Shown: positions 46,740-56,447 of the stretch, piece after piece
How the letters are laid out: the number at the start of each line of letters is the position of its first letter
How positions within the stretch are numbered: the first letter of the stretch is position 1
Origin: Pseudomonas sp. DTU_2021_1001937_2_SI_NGA_ILE_001
GTDB taxonomy: Bacteria > Pseudomonadota > Gammaproteobacteria > Pseudomonadales > Pseudomonadaceae
DNA length: 64,000 nt
NCBI RefSeq assembly: GCF_032463525.1
Contig: NZ_CP135971.1
Location: 1,550,001-1,614,000, forward strand
Direction of reading: 5' to 3'
Made by a program: the position numbers and the translations under genes
The notes under the pieces: model-generated
What the model was told of the DNA's origin: nothing
What the model saw: only the letters and a program-made list of their open reading frames with translations
Databases searched by the model: none

Positions 46740-47681
46740 TCATGCACCGATGCCCAGCCAGCTTGACTCCTGCCCCGGGCTGCGCTCGAAGTAACGCTTG
46801 TACTCGCGACTGAACTGCGAGGCACTCTGATAGCCCACCCTCAAGGCCACCTGAGCCACCCCCATGCCCTCCACCACCAGCAATTGCTGAGCCTTGAGCA
46901 GCCGCAAACGCTTGAGGTACTGCACCGGGCTGAGCAGCGTCGTACGCTTGAAGTGCTCATGGAAGCTCGACACGCTCATGTTCGCGCAACGCGCCAGGGT
47001 TTCCACGTGCAAGGGCTCGGCGAAATGTTCATGCTGGTAATGGATCGAAGCAGCCACGCGCGCGAAATGCCCCTGCTGCTCGACCAACGCACGCAGCACG
47101 CCTGCCTGCGGCCCGCGCAAGGCACTGTAAAGCACGTCACGCACCCTGGCCTGCCCCATGACCCGACACTCCACAGGATCGTGCAGACAGCGCAGCAGAC
47201 GCTCGACGCTTTCGCGCATGCCCACATCGAACTGCACCGAGGTCATCGACTCCGGCGTCTGCAGGTGGCTTTCACCTTCGGCCAGCGGCCCCATGGCCTG
47301 CACCAGTTCAGCCAGCAGGTTGCGCTCGATGGTCACCGATACGCCGTACAGCGGCATCTCCGGGGCAGCGAAGGTCTCGCACTTGAAAGGCACCGACAAC
47401 GCCTGGATCAGGTAATGCCCAGCGCCGTACTCGAAAGAGCGCTGCCCCAGGAACGCCACCTTGCTGCCTTGAGCGACGATCATCAGGCTCGGCTCGTAGA
47501 TCTGCGGGCTGCTGCCCATATAGCTGAATGCACTGATCAGCCGTACTTCCGGCAACAGGGTATCGACCCAGCCCGGGCGATGCGCCAGAGAGCGGATCAG
47601 CGACACCAGGGTGGCGTTTTCATCGAGATGACGGGTCAATTGCATAAGGTGCGCCAGTAGAGGATCAGACAGGGCAATCAT
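46740..47681 (-). CDS. AraC-family regulator, YqhC-like
   Basis: 313 aa from ATG 47681 (a GTG at 47711 would add ten residues). An N-terminal AraC_N domain (PEVRLISAFSYMGSSPQIYEPSLMIVAQG...) is followed by the DNA-binding part with VETLARCANMSVSSFHEHFKRTT and VAQVALRVGYQSASQFSREYKRYF. This is the YqhC/AraC_N layout. E. coli YqhC switches on the aldehyde reductase gene yqhD; here the divergent neighbour is an alcohol dehydrogenase, so an analogous aldehyde-stress circuit is likely. Confidence 0.88.
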   Translation of the reverse strand: MIALSDPLLAHLMQLTRHLDENATLVSLIRSLAHRPGWVDTLLPEVRLISAFSYMGSSPQIYEPSLMIVAQGSKVAFLGQRSFEYGAGHYLIQALSVPFKCETFAAPEMPLYGVSVTIERNLLAELVQAMGPLAEGESHLQTPESMTSVQFDVGMRESVERLLRCLHDPVECRVMGQARVRDVLYSALRGPQAGVLRALVEQQGHFARVAASIHYQHEHFAEPLHVETLARCANMSVSSFHEHFKRTTLLSPVQYLKRLRLLKAQQLLVVEGMGVAQVALRVGYQSASQFSREYKRYFERSPGQESSWLGIGA

Positions 47682-47824
47682 CGCAGATCCAAGCCTGGAA
47701 AGCCCACTCACGCATCCACCGCTGGAGGATCAGGCATGAATCATGGAGAAATCACTATAGCCCGAGATCCCCCTGACGAGGACAATGCGTCGCCTCAACA
47801 CGCTGTCAATTTGCGAGGTTCCTC

Positions 47825-48877
47825 ATGTACACCGCCATCGGTTACGCCGCTCAGTCGCCCACCACCCCACTGGCGCCGATGACCTTCGAGCGCCGCAGCC
47901 TGCGCCCCGACGATGTCGCCATCGAGATCCTCTACTGTGGCGTCTGCCACTCGGACATCCACCAGGCCCGTAATGAATGGGGCATCGCTGTCTATCCGCT
48001 GATGCCTGGCCACGAGATCATCGGCCGGGTCACCGCCACCGGTCCGCAAGCCACGCGCTACAAGGCCGGCGACCTGGTCGGTGTCGGCTGCATGGTCGAC
48101 TCCTGCCGCACCTGCGCCGCCTGCCAGTCGAACCTGGAGCAGTATTGCCTGGAAGGCCCGACCATGACCTACGCCACCCCCGACCGGGTGGACGGCAGCA
48201 ACACCATGGGCGGCTACTCCAGCAGCATCGTGGTCAGCGAGCACTTCGTGGTGCGCATTCCGGACACCCTCGACCCGGCTGCCGCCGCGCCGATCCTCTG
48301 CGCCGGGATCACCACCTACTCGCCACTCAAGCATCATGGCGTGCGCGCCGGCCATAAGGTCGGGGTGCTGGGCATGGGCGGCCTGGGCCATATGGGTATC
48401 AAGCTGGCCAAGGCCATGGGCGCCGAAGTCACGCTGTTCACCCGTTCGGCCAGCAAGGCCGCCGAAGCCCGTCGCCAGGGCGCCGATCACGTGATCGTCT
48501 CCACCGACACCGAGCAGATGAAGGCGGCCGCCGGACGCTTCGACTTCCTGCTCGACACCATTCCGGTGCAGCACGACCTGAATCCCTACCTGGAAACCCT
48601 GCGCTTCGATGGCGTGCACATTCTGGTCGGTCTGATCGAACCCATCGACCCGCCCGTGCATGCCGCCAACCTGGTACTGCAACGTCGCGTGCTGGCCGGC
48701 TCGCTGATCGGCGGCATTGCCGAGACCCAGGAAGTGCTGGATTTCTGCGCCGAGCACCAGATCAGTTGCGACATCGAGATGCTCGACATCCGCAACATCA
48801 ACCAGGCCTACGAGCGCATGCTGGCCGGTGACGTGAAATACCGCTTCGTCATCGACATGGCGACCCTCAAGGCCTGA
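47825..48877 (+). CDS. zinc-dependent NAD(P) alcohol dehydrogenase (YahK/cinnamyl-alcohol type)
   Basis: 350 aa medium-chain dehydrogenase. Catalytic zinc ligands lie in CGVCHSDIH and MPGHEIIG; structural zinc ligands in VDSCRTCAACQSNLEQYC. The cofactor fold is GVLGMGGLGHMGIKLAKAMG near residue 180; the residue that follows (TLFTRSASK) favours NADPH. YahK-type enzymes reduce a broad range of aldehydes. Divergent from the YqhC-like regulator with a 143-base gap between. Confidence 0.93.
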   Translation: MYTAIGYAAQSPTTPLAPMTFERRSLRPDDVAIEILYCGVCHSDIHQARNEWGIAVYPLMPGHEIIGRVTATGPQATRYKAGDLVGVGCMVDSCRTCAACQSNLEQYCLEGPTMTYATPDRVDGSNTMGGYSSSIVVSEHFVVRIPDTLDPAAAAPILCAGITTYSPLKHHGVRAGHKVGVLGMGGLGHMGIKLAKAMGAEVTLFTRSASKAAEARRQGADHVIVSTDTEQMKAAAGRFDFLLDTIPVQHDLNPYLETLRFDGVHILVGLIEPIDPPVHAANLVLQRRVLAGSLIGGIAETQEVLDFCAEHQISCDIEMLDIRNINQAYERMLAGDVKYRFVIDMATLKA

Positions 48878-49684
48878 TCAGCCCGCCCCCAGTTCGGCCG
48901 AGAGCTGCGCCGCGATGTCCTTGATCAGCGGCACCAGCTCGGCCATCTTTTCCAGCGGCATGTAAGGCACGGTACTGGCGATGCTGATGCCGGCGACGAT
49001 CTGCCGGCTGGCATCGCGCACCGGTGCGGCCACGCAACGGATAGACGGCTCGTTGTCTTCAAGGTCGAAGGCATAGCCGCCCTGCACATACTCCTCGCGA
49101 CGCTGACGCAACTGCTCCCAGGTCTGTGGCTCGTGCGCCGGCACGGCGGCCCGTCCAACGGCAGGCAGGCTGACAGCGAACAGGCGTTGCCACTCATGCT
49201 CCGGGCTGTCGAGCAACAGCGCCTTGCCGATACCGGTGCGCACCAGCGGCATGCGATGGCCCACCCGCGAACGCATTTCCGGTCCATTGCGGCCCGGATT
49301 CTTGTGCAGGTAAAGCACTTCGTCAGCTTCGCGCACCGCCAGGTGCACGGTGTCCCCAGTCAACTCGGAGAGGCGGTCCAGGTAGGGCCTGGCCAATATG
49401 GCCAGAGGCAGCTCCTCCCTGGCCTGAAAGCCCAGCTCGATGAGCTTGGGCCCCAGTAGATAGCCCACCTGTGGCATGACCCGCAGATAACGCTCCTGAA
49501 CCAGGCAACTGGCAAGGCGGTGAGTGGTACTGCGCGTGGTGCCGATGGCGCGGGCGATTTCCTTGAGATCCCGAGCACCAGCGGCCACGGCCTGGACCAC
49601 GGCCAAGCCACGCACCAGGGTCTGGGTGCCGGCCAAGGCCGGCTCTTTGTCGGGACCTGGGGCCACCGCTGAAACCTTGTCCAT
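48878..49684 (-). CDS. IclR-family regulator, probable dgo regulator
   Basis: 268 aa. The helix-turn-helix (RDLKEIARAIGTTRSTTHRLASCL, about 38-62) is followed by the IclR effector domain (about 85-260, with SRVGHRMPLVRTGIGKALL and IRCVAAPVRDASRQIVAGISI). It lies 66 bases after the galactonate transporter gene on the same strand, so it is likely the last gene of the dgo operon and its regulator. Enteric DgoR is a GntR-family protein, so the regulator type differs. Its stop codon abuts the stop of the convergent alcohol dehydrogenase gene. Confidence 0.88.
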   Translation of the reverse strand: MDKVSAVAPGPDKEPALAGTQTLVRGLAVVQAVAAGARDLKEIARAIGTTRSTTHRLASCLVQERYLRVMPQVGYLLGPKLIELGFQAREELPLAILARPYLDRLSELTGDTVHLAVREADEVLYLHKNPGRNGPEMRSRVGHRMPLVRTGIGKALLLDSPEHEWQRLFAVSLPAVGRAAVPAHEPQTWEQLRQRREEYVQGGYAFDLEDNEPSIRCVAAPVRDASRQIVAGISIASTVPYMPLEKMAELVPLIKDIAAQLSAELGAG

Positions 49685-49750
49685 ATTGCATCTGATCCCA
49701 TCGAGAAAGCTGGCGGCATTATGGGCGCCCGCCCGGCACAGGACCAGCCA

Positions 49751-51061
49751 TCACAGCTCGATACGTTCCACCTTGCCCACCAGCAGGATGTAGGACAGCG
49801 CTCCAAGCAGCGCCAGGCAGGCAATGTAGGTAATGGCCGGCGCGAACGAATCGCCCGAAGCCAGGAAGCCGATCACGATAGGCGTGGCGATGGCCGACAG
49901 ATTGCCGATGAAGTTGAATGTCCCGCCGGTCAGGCCCAGCAGGCGCGCCGGGGCGATGGTCGAGACCAGCGACCAGGTGATCGAAGCCAGCCCGTTGCCG
50001 AAGAACGCCACGGCCATGCAGGCGATCACCAGACCGGTGGAGTCGGCATAGTTGGCACCGATGATGGTCGTGGAGATCAGCAGGCCGGTAATGATCGGCA
50101 GCTTGCGCGCCAGCCCGACGCTATGGCCACGGCGGATCAGCCAGTCGGAAAAGAACCCTGAACACAGCACACCGATGAACGCCGCGAGAAACGGCAGCGA
50201 AGCCAGCAGGCCGGACTTGATGAAATCCATGCCGCGGTACTTCACCAGGTAGGTAGGGAACCAGGTCAGGAAGAACCACAGCGTCGAGTTGAGGCAGAAC
50301 TGGCCCAGATAGATGCCCCACAGCTTGCGCCGACTGAGCACGATCCCCAGGTCTGCCCAGGCGAAGCCGGTCTTGCGCTGCGCGGTATCGGCCTGGATAT
50401 CCACCAACCCGCCACCCTCGCGGATCAGCTCGACTTCGGCGGCATTGGCGCCCTTGAAATCACGGGGCTCGCGATACACCAGGTACCAGATGACACCCCA
50501 GAGGATGCCGGCTGCCCCCGTGACCACGAACACCATGTGCCAGCCGTAGCGTGCCTGCAGCCAGGCCAGCAGCGGCGTCAGGAAGGCCAGGCCAACGAAC
50601 TGGCCGGAGGTGTAGAAGCCGATGGCCGTGGCCCGCTCCCGCTCCGGAAACCAGGAGGTCACCACCCGACTGTTGATCGGATAGGCCGGCGCTTCCAGTG
50701 CGCCCACGGCCATGCGCAAGACGAACAGCGCGATGAAGCTGGCGGCAAAACCCAGCAACACAGTGGCCAGCGACCAGGCGATCAGTGCCACGGCATAGAG
50801 GATGCGCGGCGGCACCCGATCCACCAGCCAGCCACCAGGCAGTTGCATGGCCGCGTAGGTCCAGCCGAACGCGGAAAAGATCAGCCCGACCTCCACCGGG
50901 CTCAAACCCAGCTCGCTGGTCAGCGCCGGCGCGGCGATGGACAGGTTGCTGCGGTCGAGGTAGTTGATGACCACGGTAATGAACAGCAGCACCATGATGA
51001 AGTAGCGCTTGCGGGTCGGCGTGGCCAGGCCAGCGGCCGAGTCCAGAGTCCGAGTGTGCAT
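49751..51061 (-). CDS. dgoT: MFS transporter, D-galactonate type
   Basis: 436 aa with about 12 membrane helices in two halves. VVINYLDRSNLSIAAPAL near residue 30 is the signature of the anion:cation symporter family (hexuronate, galactonate and related). PAYPINSRVVTSWFPERERATAIGFY is the typical loop 4-5 region. The placement between the galactonate dehydratase gene and the regulator supports D-galactonate as substrate. Confidence 0.88.
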   Translation of the reverse strand: MHTRTLDSAAGLATPTRKRYFIMVLLFITVVINYLDRSNLSIAAPALTSELGLSPVEVGLIFSAFGWTYAAMQLPGGWLVDRVPPRILYAVALIAWSLATVLLGFAASFIALFVLRMAVGALEAPAYPINSRVVTSWFPERERATAIGFYTSGQFVGLAFLTPLLAWLQARYGWHMVFVVTGAAGILWGVIWYLVYREPRDFKGANAAEVELIREGGGLVDIQADTAQRKTGFAWADLGIVLSRRKLWGIYLGQFCLNSTLWFFLTWFPTYLVKYRGMDFIKSGLLASLPFLAAFIGVLCSGFFSDWLIRRGHSVGLARKLPIITGLLISTTIIGANYADSTGLVIACMAVAFFGNGLASITWSLVSTIAPARLLGLTGGTFNFIGNLSAIATPIVIGFLASGDSFAPAITYIACLALLGALSYILLVGKVERIEL

Positions 51062-51111
51062 GGGGTTCGCCTCTTGTTGGAGTTATCGGAAGGCAGTTGG
51101 CGGTCAGCGAG

Positions 51112-52260
51112 TTACCACTCGGCGAAACTGCCGTCGGCGTGACGCCAGATCGGATTGCGCCAGCGGTGGCCGATGGCGGCTCGCTCACGGACATACTCTT
51201 CGTTGATTTCGATACCCAGGCCCGGCCCGTTGGGGATGCGCACCATGCCGTTGTCGTAGTCGAACACCTCGGGATGGCGCACGTAATCGAGCAGGTCATT
51301 GCTTTCGTTGTAATGGATACCCAGGCTCTGCTCCTGAATGAAGGCGTTGTAGCAGGCGGCATCGAGCTGCAGGCAGGCCGCCAGGGCGATAGGCCCCAAC
51401 GGACAATGCAGGGCCAGGGCCACGTCATAGGCTTCGGCCATGTTGGCGATCTTGCGCGTCTCGGTAATGCCGCCAGCGTGCGAGGCGTCCGGCTGGATAA
51501 TGTCGACGTACCCTTCACTGAGCACACGCTTGAAGTCCCAGCGCGAGAACAGGCGCTCGCCCAGGGCGATCGGCGTACTGGTCAGCGGCGCCAGCTCCTT
51601 GAGCGCTTCGTAGTGTTCGCTGAGCACTGGCTCTTCGATGAACATCAGCTTGAACGGGTCGAGTTCCTTCATCAGCACCTTGGCCATCGGTTTGTGGACC
51701 CGGCCATGGAAATCCACGCCGATGCCGACATTGGGCCCGACTGCGTCACGCACGGCAGCAACGCTGGCCAGGGCGCGGTCGACCTTGTCGAAGGTGTCGA
51801 GAAACTGCAGTTCTTCGGTACCGTTCATCTTCACTGCGGTAAAGCCACGCGCCACCGCCTCCTGGGCCGCGCGCGCGGTATCGGCCGGCCGGTCGCCGCC
51901 GATCCAGGAATACACGCGGATCTTGTCCCGCACCTGACCGCCAAGCAGGTCGCTGACCGACACCCCCAGGGCCTTGCCCTTGATGTCCCACAAGGCCTGG
52001 TCGATTCCGGCCAGGGCACTCATGTGAATCGAGCCGCCGCGGTAGAAGCCGCCGCGGTACAGCACGGTCCAGATATCTTCGATATTGCGCGGATCCTTGC
52101 CGATCAGATAATCGGCCAGTTCCTCGACGGCCGCAGCGACAGTGTGCGCACGACCTTCGACCACAGGCTCACCCCATCCGGTCACGCCCTGGTCGGTCTC
52201 GACTTTCAGAAAACACCAGCGTGGCGGAACGATGAAGGTGGTCAGTCGGGTGATTTTCAT
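51112..52260 (-). CDS. dgoD: D-galactonate dehydratase
   Basis: 382 aa enolase-superfamily enzyme that dehydrates D-galactonate to 2-dehydro-3-deoxy-D-galactonate. The metal ligands lie in VDFHGR near residue 183 (Asp), FIEEPV near 209 (Glu) and ALGERLF near 235 (Glu); the catalytic His residues are in DFHGR and [14 protein letters not shown] near 285. Length and [23 protein letters not shown] fit DgoD. It precedes dgoT by 50 bases. Confidence 0.95.
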   Translation of the reverse strand: MKITRLTTFIVPPRWCFLKVETDQGVTGWGEPVVEGRAHTVAAAVEELADYLIGKDPRNIEDIWTVLYRGGFYRGGSIHMSALAGIDQALWDIKGKALGVSVSDLLGGQVRDKIRVYSWIGGDRPADTARAAQEAVARGFTAVKMNGTEELQFLDTFDKVDRALASVAAVRDAVGPNVGIGVDFHGRVHKPMAKVLMKELDPFKLMFIEEPVLSEHYEALKELAPLTSTPIALGERLFSRWDFKRVLSEGYVDIIQPDASHAGGITETRKIANMAEAYDVALALHCPLGPIALAACLQLDAACYNAFIQEQSLGIHYNESNDLLDYVRHPEVFDYDNGMVRIPNGPGLGIEINEEYVRERAAIGHRWRNPIWRHADGSFAEW

Positions 52261-52285
52261 GGTTGCGTCTCTCTTGTTCTGTGTT

Positions 52286-52921
52286 TTAGCGACTGCGATG
52301 GGTGTGGCCTTGCGTCCAGGCACGGACGTAGGCGCTGGCGCGTCGGGCGACCTCGTCGCGTGTCAGGCCTGGCTTGAACAGGCCCGAGCCGAGACCGAAG
52401 CCACGCGCACCGGCGTCCAGCCAGGGCTGCATGTTGTCTGGCGTGATGCCGCCCACCGGCAGCAGCACGGTGCCAGCCGGCAGTACAGCCAGCCAGGCCT
52501 TGGCCACCGCCGGGTTGAGCTGCTCGGCCGGGAACATCTTGAGCACATCGGCCCCCTCATCCAGAGCGGCGAAGGCCTCTCCCGGTGTGGCCACACCAGG
52601 CGACAGGTACAGGCCTTCAGCCTTGGCTGCGCGCAGCACTTGCGGATCGCTATGGGGCATGACGATCAACTGACCACCGGCCTCCTTGACCTGGCGAGCC
52701 TGTGCGGGGTGCAGCACGGTCCCCGCACCGATCAGGCAGTCGGCAGGCAGCAGCCGACGCAGCAGCGTGATGCTATCCAGCGGCGAGGGTGAATTGAGCG
52801 GCACTTCGATAACTCGCAAACCGGCCTCATACAGCACCTCTCCGATGCCAGGTGCCTCTTCGGGACGCAGGCCGCGCAGGATGGCCACCAGACCGTTGCG
52901 TTCGAGTGTTTCGACAAGCAT
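52286..52921 (-). CDS. dgoA: 2-dehydro-3-deoxy-6-phosphogalactonate aldolase
   Basis: 211 aa, single-domain KDPGal aldolase. It splits 2-dehydro-3-deoxy-6-phosphogalactonate to pyruvate and glyceraldehyde 3-phosphate. The KDPG-aldolase motifs are present: [12 protein letters not shown] with catalytic Glu/Arg region near residue 11-20, [15 protein letters not shown] near 37, AGTVLHPAQ near 65, and the Schiff-base Lys in [13 protein letters not shown] near 128. In E. coli dgoA is annotated partly fused with dgoD; here the genes are separate, 25 bases apart. Confidence 0.94.
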   Translation of the reverse strand: MLVETLERNGLVAILRGLRPEEAPGIGEVLYEAGLRVIEVPLNSPSPLDSITLLRRLLPADCLIGAGTVLHPAQARQVKEAGGQLIVMPHSDPQVLRAAKAEGLYLSPGVATPGEAFAALDEGADVLKMFPAEQLNPAVAKAWLAVLPAGTVLLPVGGITPDNMQPWLDAGARGFGLGSGLFKPGLTRDEVARRASAYVRAWTQGHTHRSR

Positions 52922-52922
52922 G

Positions 52923-53906
52923 TCAGAGCTCCTTGAGCAGATCGGCAGGTCGCATGGTCAGCAGGCCTGCCTGCCGGGCGACCTGCCACAAGCCGCGCTC
53001 GGTGGCCTGTTCGACCAGCGTCACGGCGGGAAACTGGAAGACCTGCAGGGCACGCTGGTAGCGCTTGCACAATGCATCGCTGCCCACCAGCACGACCTCA
53101 GGCAGCGGCACGTCGGGTGCCCGCAGCAGCGCACAGAGGCCGGCCAGCTCATGCCCGATCAGCAGGCCGGAAAGGTAATCGACCTGAGCGCTGCCACTCA
53201 GTTGGCCGGTGAGGCCCAGCGTGCGAGTACTGAATATGGTCGCCAGCGGCCCGGCCACGCCCTCGGCAGCGCGTGCCACCGCCACGCCACGGTCGAAGGC
53301 GACTTCATCGAAGCCCGTGGTCGGAGCCATGGTGCGTCCCAGCAGGGTATGCGCGCAGAGCGCCGCGTAGACTTCGCCGGTCATGAAGGTGTCGAAATGC
53401 ACGATACGTCCCTGCTCCACCCGCACCCACTTGCTGTGGCTGCCGGGCAAGCCGATCAACAGCGGGCCGGCATGCTGGCCCCAGGCTTCGAGGACACCGA
53501 GCACCTGGGTTTCTTCGCCGCGCATGACGTTGGGCAGCACCGAAGCCTGGATGACCCCAGGAATGATATGCACGTCGTGGCCACGCCGACTGCGAACCAC
53601 GGTCAGCGCGGCGCTGAGTGCATGGAGGCTGGCTGGGGTCGACTGGTAGGCGGCTTCACGCCAGCCCTGGGCACTGCCAACCATGCCACAGGCGATCACT
53701 GGCAGTTGTGGATCGGCCTGCAGCCAATCGCCAATGGCCTGCTCCAACGCCAGATCAAAACCACTGACCGAAGACGAGCCGGTCGTAGGCAATTGCATGA
53801 TCCCGGCGCTCAGCGAGCGACCCTCCAGAACCCGGCCTTCGGCGCCCAACCGATAAGCCCGCAGTGAGGTCGTCCCCCAGTCGAGGGCGATGAGTTGCGC
53901 TTGCAT
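52923..53906 (-). CDS. dgoK: 2-dehydro-3-deoxygalactonokinase
   Basis: 327 aa. It phosphorylates 2-dehydro-3-deoxygalactonate at O6. The N-terminal ALDWGTTSLRAYRLG is the ATP-binding phosphate 1 motif of the ASKHA-like fold, followed by SVSGFDLALEQAIGDWL and IGLPGSHSKWVRVEQGRI near 160. First gene of the dgo operon, one base before dgoA. It has its own promoter with an overlapping inverted repeat. Confidence 0.94.
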   Translation of the reverse strand: MQAQLIALDWGTTSLRAYRLGAEGRVLEGRSLSAGIMQLPTTGSSSVSGFDLALEQAIGDWLQADPQLPVIACGMVGSAQGWREAAYQSTPASLHALSAALTVVRSRRGHDVHIIPGVIQASVLPNVMRGEETQVLGVLEAWGQHAGPLLIGLPGSHSKWVRVEQGRIVHFDTFMTGEVYAALCAHTLLGRTMAPTTGFDEVAFDRGVAVARAAEGVAGPLATIFSTRTLGLTGQLSGSAQVDYLSGLLIGHELAGLCALLRAPDVPLPEVVLVGSDALCKRYQRALQVFQFPAVTLVEQATERGLWQVARQAGLLTMRPADLLKEL

Positions 53907-53944
53907 CGCGACACCTGTTGTTTTTTTCAGTGAGTGCGAGGCGG

Positions 53945-53974
53945 ACTATAAACCTGCGCGCGCGAATATCTCAA
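53945..53974 (-). promoter_or_regulatory. sigma-70 promoter for the dgo operon
   Basis: On the minus strand TTGAGA and TATAGT are separated by 18 bases, 38 bases before the dgoK start. The spacer is a run of GC repeats (CGCGCGCGC). Confidence 0.8.
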
Positions 53975-54000
53975 TATATAAATTTCAATCCCATATATTG
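53972..54000. promoter_or_regulatory. inverted repeat CAATATAT-N13-ATATATTG at the dgo promoter
   Basis: Eight-base arms separated by 13 bases overlap the -35 box of dgoK by three bases. The very AT-rich site contrasts with the GC-rich surroundings. It is the obvious operator candidate for the IclR protein of the operon. Confidence 0.65.
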
Positions 54001-54064
54001 GGACATAGAGAGTTATCTCCATTCGATGTTCCGTTGGCGGAATCACTGAAAAGCGCGCATAAAA

Positions 54065-54094
54065 AAACCCGCGTCCTGGGAAGGACGCGGGTTT
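54065..54094 (-). terminator. rho-independent terminator of asd
   Basis: A 12-base-pair stem, AAACCCGCGTCC and GGACGCGGGTTT, followed on the minus strand by a T run, 28 bases past the asd stop. Confidence 0.92.
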
Positions 54095-54121
54095 GTCTCA
54101 GGCCGCTGGTGCAGCGAGCGA

Positions 54122-55234
54122 TCAGCGCTCCAGCAGAATCCGCAGCATGCGACGCAGCGGCTCGGCAGCGCCCCACAGCAGTTGGTCGCCTACAGTGAAG
54201 GCGCCCAGGTACTGCGAACCCATGTTCAGCTTGCGCAGACGGCCAACCGGAACGCTCATGGTACCGGTGACCGCAGTCGGGCTGAGTTCCTTGATGCTGG
54301 CTTCACGATGGTTCGGCACCAGCTTGACCCAAGGGTTGTGCTGGCTGATCAACGCCTCGATGTCGGCGATCGGCACGTCCTTGTTCAGCTTGATGGTCAG
54401 CGCCTGGCTGTGGCAGCGCATGGCACCGATACGCACACAGATACCGTCGACCGGGATCGGGTTCTTGAAGCGCCCGAGGATCTTGTTGGTCTCGGCCTGG
54501 CCTTTCCACTCTTCACGGCTCTGGCCGTTGGGCAGTTCCTTGTCGATCCAGGGAATCAGGCTGCCGGCCAGTGGCGCACCGAAGTTTTCAGTCGGGAAGG
54601 CTTCGCTGCGCATCGCTTCGGCGACCTTGCGGTCGATGTCGAGGATGGCGCTGGCCGGATTGGCCAGGTCGTCGGCCACCGCGCCATTGATGGCACCCAT
54701 CTGGCGGATCAGCTCGCGCATGTTCTGGGCACCGGCGCCCGAGGCCGCCTGGTAGGTCATGGCGGTCATCCAGTCGACCAGGCCGGCTTCGAACAAACCA
54801 CCCAGCCCCATCAGCATCAGGCTGACGGTGCAGTTGCCGCCGATGTAGTTCTTGGTACCGGCGTCGAGCTGCTGGTCGATGACCTTGCGGTTGACCGGGT
54901 CCAGCACGATCACGGCGTCATCCTGCATGCGCAGGCTGGAGGCCGCGTCGATCCAGTAGCCTTGCCAGCCGGCTTCACGCAGCTTGGGGAATACCTCGTT
55001 GGTGTAGTCGCCGCCCTGGCAGGTCAGGATGACATCGAGGGTTTTCAGTTCGTCGATGCTGTACGCATCCTTCAGGGGCGCCACATCCTTGCCTACTGCC
55101 GGGGCCTGGCCGCCAACATTGGAGGTGGTGAAGAACACCGGCTCAATGAGGTCGAAGTCCTGTTCTTCAAGCATCCGCTGCATGAGCACGGAACCGACCA
55201 TGCCACGCCACCCGATCAGACCTACACGTTTCAT
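54122..55234 (-). CDS. asd: aspartate-semialdehyde dehydrogenase
   Basis: 370 aa. It reduces aspartyl phosphate to aspartate semialdehyde, feeding lysine, diaminopimelate, threonine and methionine. NADP-binding [16 protein letters not shown] is near residue 6; the catalytic Cys is in [12 protein letters not shown] near 135 and the His in [12 protein letters not shown] near 275. Length fits the Gram-negative type. Terminates at 54065. The next gene in the same direction is dgoK, not the fimV neighbourhood usual in Pseudomonas. Confidence 0.97.
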   Translation of the reverse strand: MKRVGLIGWRGMVGSVLMQRMLEEQDFDLIEPVFFTTSNVGGQAPAVGKDVAPLKDAYSIDELKTLDVILTCQGGDYTNEVFPKLREAGWQGYWIDAASSLRMQDDAVIVLDPVNRKVIDQQLDAGTKNYIGGNCTVSLMLMGLGGLFEAGLVDWMTAMTYQAASGAGAQNMRELIRQMGAINGAVADDLANPASAILDIDRKVAEAMRSEAFPTENFGAPLAGSLIPWIDKELPNGQSREEWKGQAETNKILGRFKNPIPVDGICVRIGAMRCHSQALTIKLNKDVPIADIEALISQHNPWVKLVPNHREASIKELSPTAVTGTMSVPVGRLRKLNMGSQYLGAFTVGDQLLWGAAEPLRRMLRILLER

Positions 55235-55301
55235 CGCAACACCTTAGCTAAAAGTGGGACCGCCGCCTTACCCCCTGGCAAACGACGGCGGGCCAGAGAG
55301 A

Positions 55302-56384
55302 TTACAGATTTCGCAGCGCCGCGACTACCGCATCGCCCATTTCACGGGTACCAACCTTCTGCTTGCCTTGCGACCAGATGTCGCCGGTGCGCAGGCCCTG
55401 GTCCAGCACCAGGCTGACGGCTTTCTCGATGGCAGCGGCTGCGTCGCCCAGGTTGAAGCTGTAGCGCAGCATCATCGACACCGAGAGGATGGTCGCCAGC
55501 GGGTTGGCGATGCCCTGGCCGGCGATGTCCGGCGCCGAACCGTGGCAAGGCTCGTACATGCCCTTGTTGTTGGCGTCCAGCGAGGCCGACGGCAGCATGC
55601 CGATCGAGCCGGTGAGCATCGAAGCCTCGTCGGAAAGGATGTCGCCGAACATGTTGTCGGTGACGATCACGTCGAACTGCTTGGGCGCGCGCACCAGTTG
55701 CATGGCGGCGTTATCGACGTACATGTGGCTCAGCTCGACATCCGGGTAGTCCTTGGCGACCTGCTCGACCACTTCGCGCCACAACTGGCTGGAAGCCAGG
55801 ACATTGGCCTTGTCTACCGAGCACAGCTTCTTGCCGCGTACACGAGCCATGTCGAAACCGACGCGGGCGATGCGGCGGATCTCGCTTTCGCTGTACGGCA
55901 GGGTGTCATAGGACTGGCGCTCGCCGTTCTCCAGCTCGCGGGTGCCACGTGGCGCGCCGAAATAGATGCCGCCGGTCAGCTCACGAACGATGAGAATGTC
56001 CAGGCCGGAGACGATTTCCGGCTTGAGGCTGGAAGCCTCGGCCAGTTGCGGGTAGAGAATGGCCGGACGCAGGTTGCCGAACAGGCCCAGTTGCGAACGG
56101 ATCTTCAGCAGGCCGCGCTCAGGACGGATGTCACGCTCGATGGTGTCCCATTTCGGGCCGCCCACGGCGCCCAGCAGCACGGCATCGGCGGCACGCGCAC
56201 GTTCCAGGGTCTCGTCGGCCAGCGGCACACCGTGCTTGTCGATGGCCGCGCCACCGATCACGTCGAAGGCCAGCTCGAAGCCCAGGCTGTACTTGTCGTT
56301 GGCCAGCTCCAGCACCTTGACCGCCTCGGCCATGATTTCCGGACCGATACCATCACCTGGGAGAATCAGAATCTGCTTGCTCAT
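55302..56384 (-). CDS. leuB: 3-isopropylmalate dehydrogenase
   Basis: 360 aa. Oxidative decarboxylation of 3-isopropylmalate in leucine synthesis. [16 protein letters not shown] is near residue 6, substrate residues lie in [22 protein letters not shown] near 88-105, the metal site in [20 protein letters not shown] near 220-240 and the NAD-specific [14 protein letters not shown] near 278. All are intact. Confidence 0.98.
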   Translation of the reverse strand: MSKQILILPGDGIGPEIMAEAVKVLELANDKYSLGFELAFDVIGGAAIDKHGVPLADETLERARAADAVLLGAVGGPKWDTIERDIRPERGLLKIRSQLGLFGNLRPAILYPQLAEASSLKPEIVSGLDILIVRELTGGIYFGAPRGTRELENGERQSYDTLPYSESEIRRIARVGFDMARVRGKKLCSVDKANVLASSQLWREVVEQVAKDYPDVELSHMYVDNAAMQLVRAPKQFDVIVTDNMFGDILSDEASMLTGSIGMLPSASLDANNKGMYEPCHGSAPDIAGQGIANPLATILSVSMMLRYSFNLGDAAAAIEKAVSLVLDQGLRTGDIWSQGKQKVGTREMGDAVVAALRNL

Positions 56385-56447
56385 AACATCCTCGATTGTG
56401 TGCGCTGCACGGCGCGCCTCCTGAGGACGCCGCCGGCAGCCAGAAAC

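Noticed and set aside
51112..52921. dgoD and dgoA, considered as a broken fusion
   Set aside because: Each has complete catalytic motifs, a normal length and its own start; separate genes are simply the arrangement here.
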